A DNA stretch of 32,032 nucleotides. Origin: a virus. A program made the translations under genes and the position numbers. The stretch covers positions 1 to 32,032 of the IMG/VR virus record IMGVR_UViG_3300049811_000642. The stretch is one strand, 5' to 3'. Below are positions 31,194 to 32,032 of the stretch, piece after piece (positions within the stretch are counted from its first letter, which is position 1; the number at the start of each line of letters is the position of its first letter). The notes under the pieces are model-generated. The model was not told the DNA's origin, did no database searches, and saw only the letters and a list, made by a program, of their open reading frames with translations.

Positions 31194-32032
31194 TCAGTTG
31201 ATCGAGAGCTTGACCAGCACGCTCGGCCGCAGGCACATCGGCAGCGGGTTGGACTGCGTGTGCAGGTCGGTGCCGCGCTCGAACTTGCGCGGATCGAGCT
31301 TGGCGTACACCGGCCGGCCGAGCGTGTTGACCGTCTCGTTGAAGTCGGCCGGCGCGTTGTAGGTACCGAAGGTGTTGAGCGTGCCGATCGGGAAAGCGTG
31401 CGCTTCGCCAGGCGCGATGAACCGGCGCACGGTACCCTCCAGATCGGACGCCTTGCCACGGTACTCCTCGAACACCAGACCGCCGAAGCTGAAGCCCTTG
31501 CGGACATCGTTGATCAGCACCGCGCCCTGCTGCCACTGCGCGTAGGCGGTCTTGACGTCCTTGTGCGAAGTGAGCCCCGCGAAGAACTCCTGCGAGCACA
31601 GCACGCGCGCGCCGGTCATGAACTCGCCGAGCAGGCCTTCCTCGATCAGCGCCAAGGTCTCGATGCACTTCTGCTTGACGTCGGTGCCGTTGTTCGGGTT
31701 GTCGATCTGGAAGGGCACGTGCTGCTGCGCGATCCGGAACTCCTCGAACAGGTCGTAGAGCACGCTGCCGTCCGAATCGAGGATCTGGCCCTTGAGCGCG
31801 CCCATGCGCAGGTGTTCGAGGGTGATCGCATGCTTGTTGCGCATGGTCTCCAGGCGCTCGGCGATCACGCCTGCGACCGATTCGAGTTCGGTCTCCGAGC
31901 CGAAGGCGCGCAGGCCGGAGACTTCCTCGGGCAGGACCACGTCGTCGTGCGGAATGTGCGGCGCGACGAACGAGCGCACGCGGCGCTTGTCGTGCGCGGC
32001 GAGCGTGCCGGGCGAGCCCGGGGGCCGGGTCG
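31194..32032 (-). CDS. Major capsid protein (phage_cap_E family), N-terminus beyond window edge
   Basis: The frame stays open to the right edge, so the start lies outside. The visible 278 residues include PPGSPGTLAAHDKRRVRSFV, APHIPHDDVVLPEEVSGLRA, the hallmark N-terminal segment of the lambda gpE family; an internal GTG (31979) should not be taken as the start. Further segments are RNKHAITLEHLRMGALKGQI, LCSQEFFAGLTSHKDV and the C-terminal KFERGTDLHTQSNPLPMCLR. It forms the icosahedral head shell. The endolysin gene follows after 10 nt. Confidence 0.93.
   Translation of the reverse strand, partial: TRPPGSPGTLAAHDKRRVRSFVAPHIPHDDVVLPEEVSGLRAFGSETELESVAGVIAERLETMRNKHAITLEHLRMGALKGQILDSDGSVLYDLFEEFRIAQQHVPFQIDNPNNGTDVKQKCIETLALIEEGLLGEFMTGARVLCSQEFFAGLTSHKDVKTAYAQWQQGAVLINDVRKGFSFGGLVFEEYRGKASDLEGTVRRFIAPGEAHAFPIGTLNTFGTYNAPADFNETVNTLGRPVYAKLDPRKFERGTDLHTQSNPLPMCLRPSVLVKLSIN

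Larger units (their letters stand above)
16589..32032 (-). mobile_element. Prophage head-tail morphogenesis module (lambda-like siphophage)
   Basis: Nineteen minus-strand genes from major capsid to tail tip are tightly packed and overlapping, in lambda-like order from capsid to tape measure. The module continues past the right edge; terminase, portal and protease genes would be expected there. No integrase, attachment site or tRNA is visible at the left side. The left limit is placed at the end of the tail tip gene, because the small genes beyond it are of a different kind. Confidence 0.9.

Noticed and set aside
16589-32032. Tailocin or gene transfer agent instead of prophage
   Set aside because: A lambda gpE-type capsid and a lambda-like G/tape-measure order are present, which argues against a headless tailocin. 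The BR0599 gene alone does not make it a gene transfer agent. The missing right part prevents a final decision.
1-32032. CRISPR arrays, tRNA, rRNA, insertion sequences, integrase
   Set aside because: No regular spaced repeats, cloverleaf-like sequence, transposase motifs or recombinase motifs were found by reading; this cannot replace a proper search.

Overview
The window is GC-rich and densely coded. Its families are typical of Xanthomonadaceae (Stenotrophomonas, Lysobacter, Luteimonas, Xanthomonas): a CI/S24-type repressor beside a MASE1 sensor, a DUF2235 phospholipase effector, and DUF6900 and DUF6631 proteins. That placement rests on family recognition only; no rRNA, tRNA or housekeeping marker is present.

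Layout. (1) 1-6.4 kb, minus strand: a large DUF2235 (Tle1-type) phospholipase effector whose C-terminus lies off the left edge. Two unrecognised proteins encoded just upstream are candidate immunity or accessory proteins; then come a four-helix membrane protein and a secreted TPR protein. (2) 6.9-7.8 kb, minus strand: two consecutive genes that each look like a single-chain tandem CsrA. The downstream one keeps exactly one RNA-binding site by motif; the upstream one keeps none. A hairpin carrying two GGA motifs covers the ribosome binding site of the conserved one. (3) 8.0-11.2 kb: an EexN-family lipoprotein, a small hypothetical gene, a divergently transcribed CI/S24-like repressor lacking the catalytic lysine, and a MASE1 membrane sensor with a degenerate kinase-like C-terminus. 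(4) 11.2-12.5 kb: a tandem duplication of a small secreted-protein gene together with its promoter region. Those promoter regions carry the same GTTAACG-type sites that lie upstream of the repressor. (5) 12.9-14.3 kb: a chromate transporter gene, chrA. (6) 14.4-16.5 kb: a probable frameshifted remnant, then four small genes of the kind found on integrative elements; three of them are preceded by the same 33-bp leader element. (7) 16.6 kb to the right edge, minus strand: a lambda-like siphophage morphogenesis module.

The phage module is transcribed right to left. Its order is major capsid (gpE family, N-terminus off the edge), GH108 endolysin, head-tail joining, tail terminator, minor tail Z-like, hypothetical, tail tube, tail assembly chaperone G with a probable -1 frameshift extension, tape measure, three large tail proteins, BR0599/DUF2163, three small genes, and a tail tip protein ending in a carbohydrate-binding-like domain. 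Nearly all genes overlap their neighbour by ATGA, GTGA or TGATG, indicating translational coupling. The head-to-tape-measure half follows lambda, while the tip half is unrelated to lambda M-L-K-I-J. No integrase, terminase, portal or phage repressor is visible, so completeness cannot be judged.

The most interesting items are the single-chain CsrA pair with its GGA hairpin, the GTTAACG site set around the lysine-less repressor, the repeated 33-bp leader element, and the chaperone frameshift.
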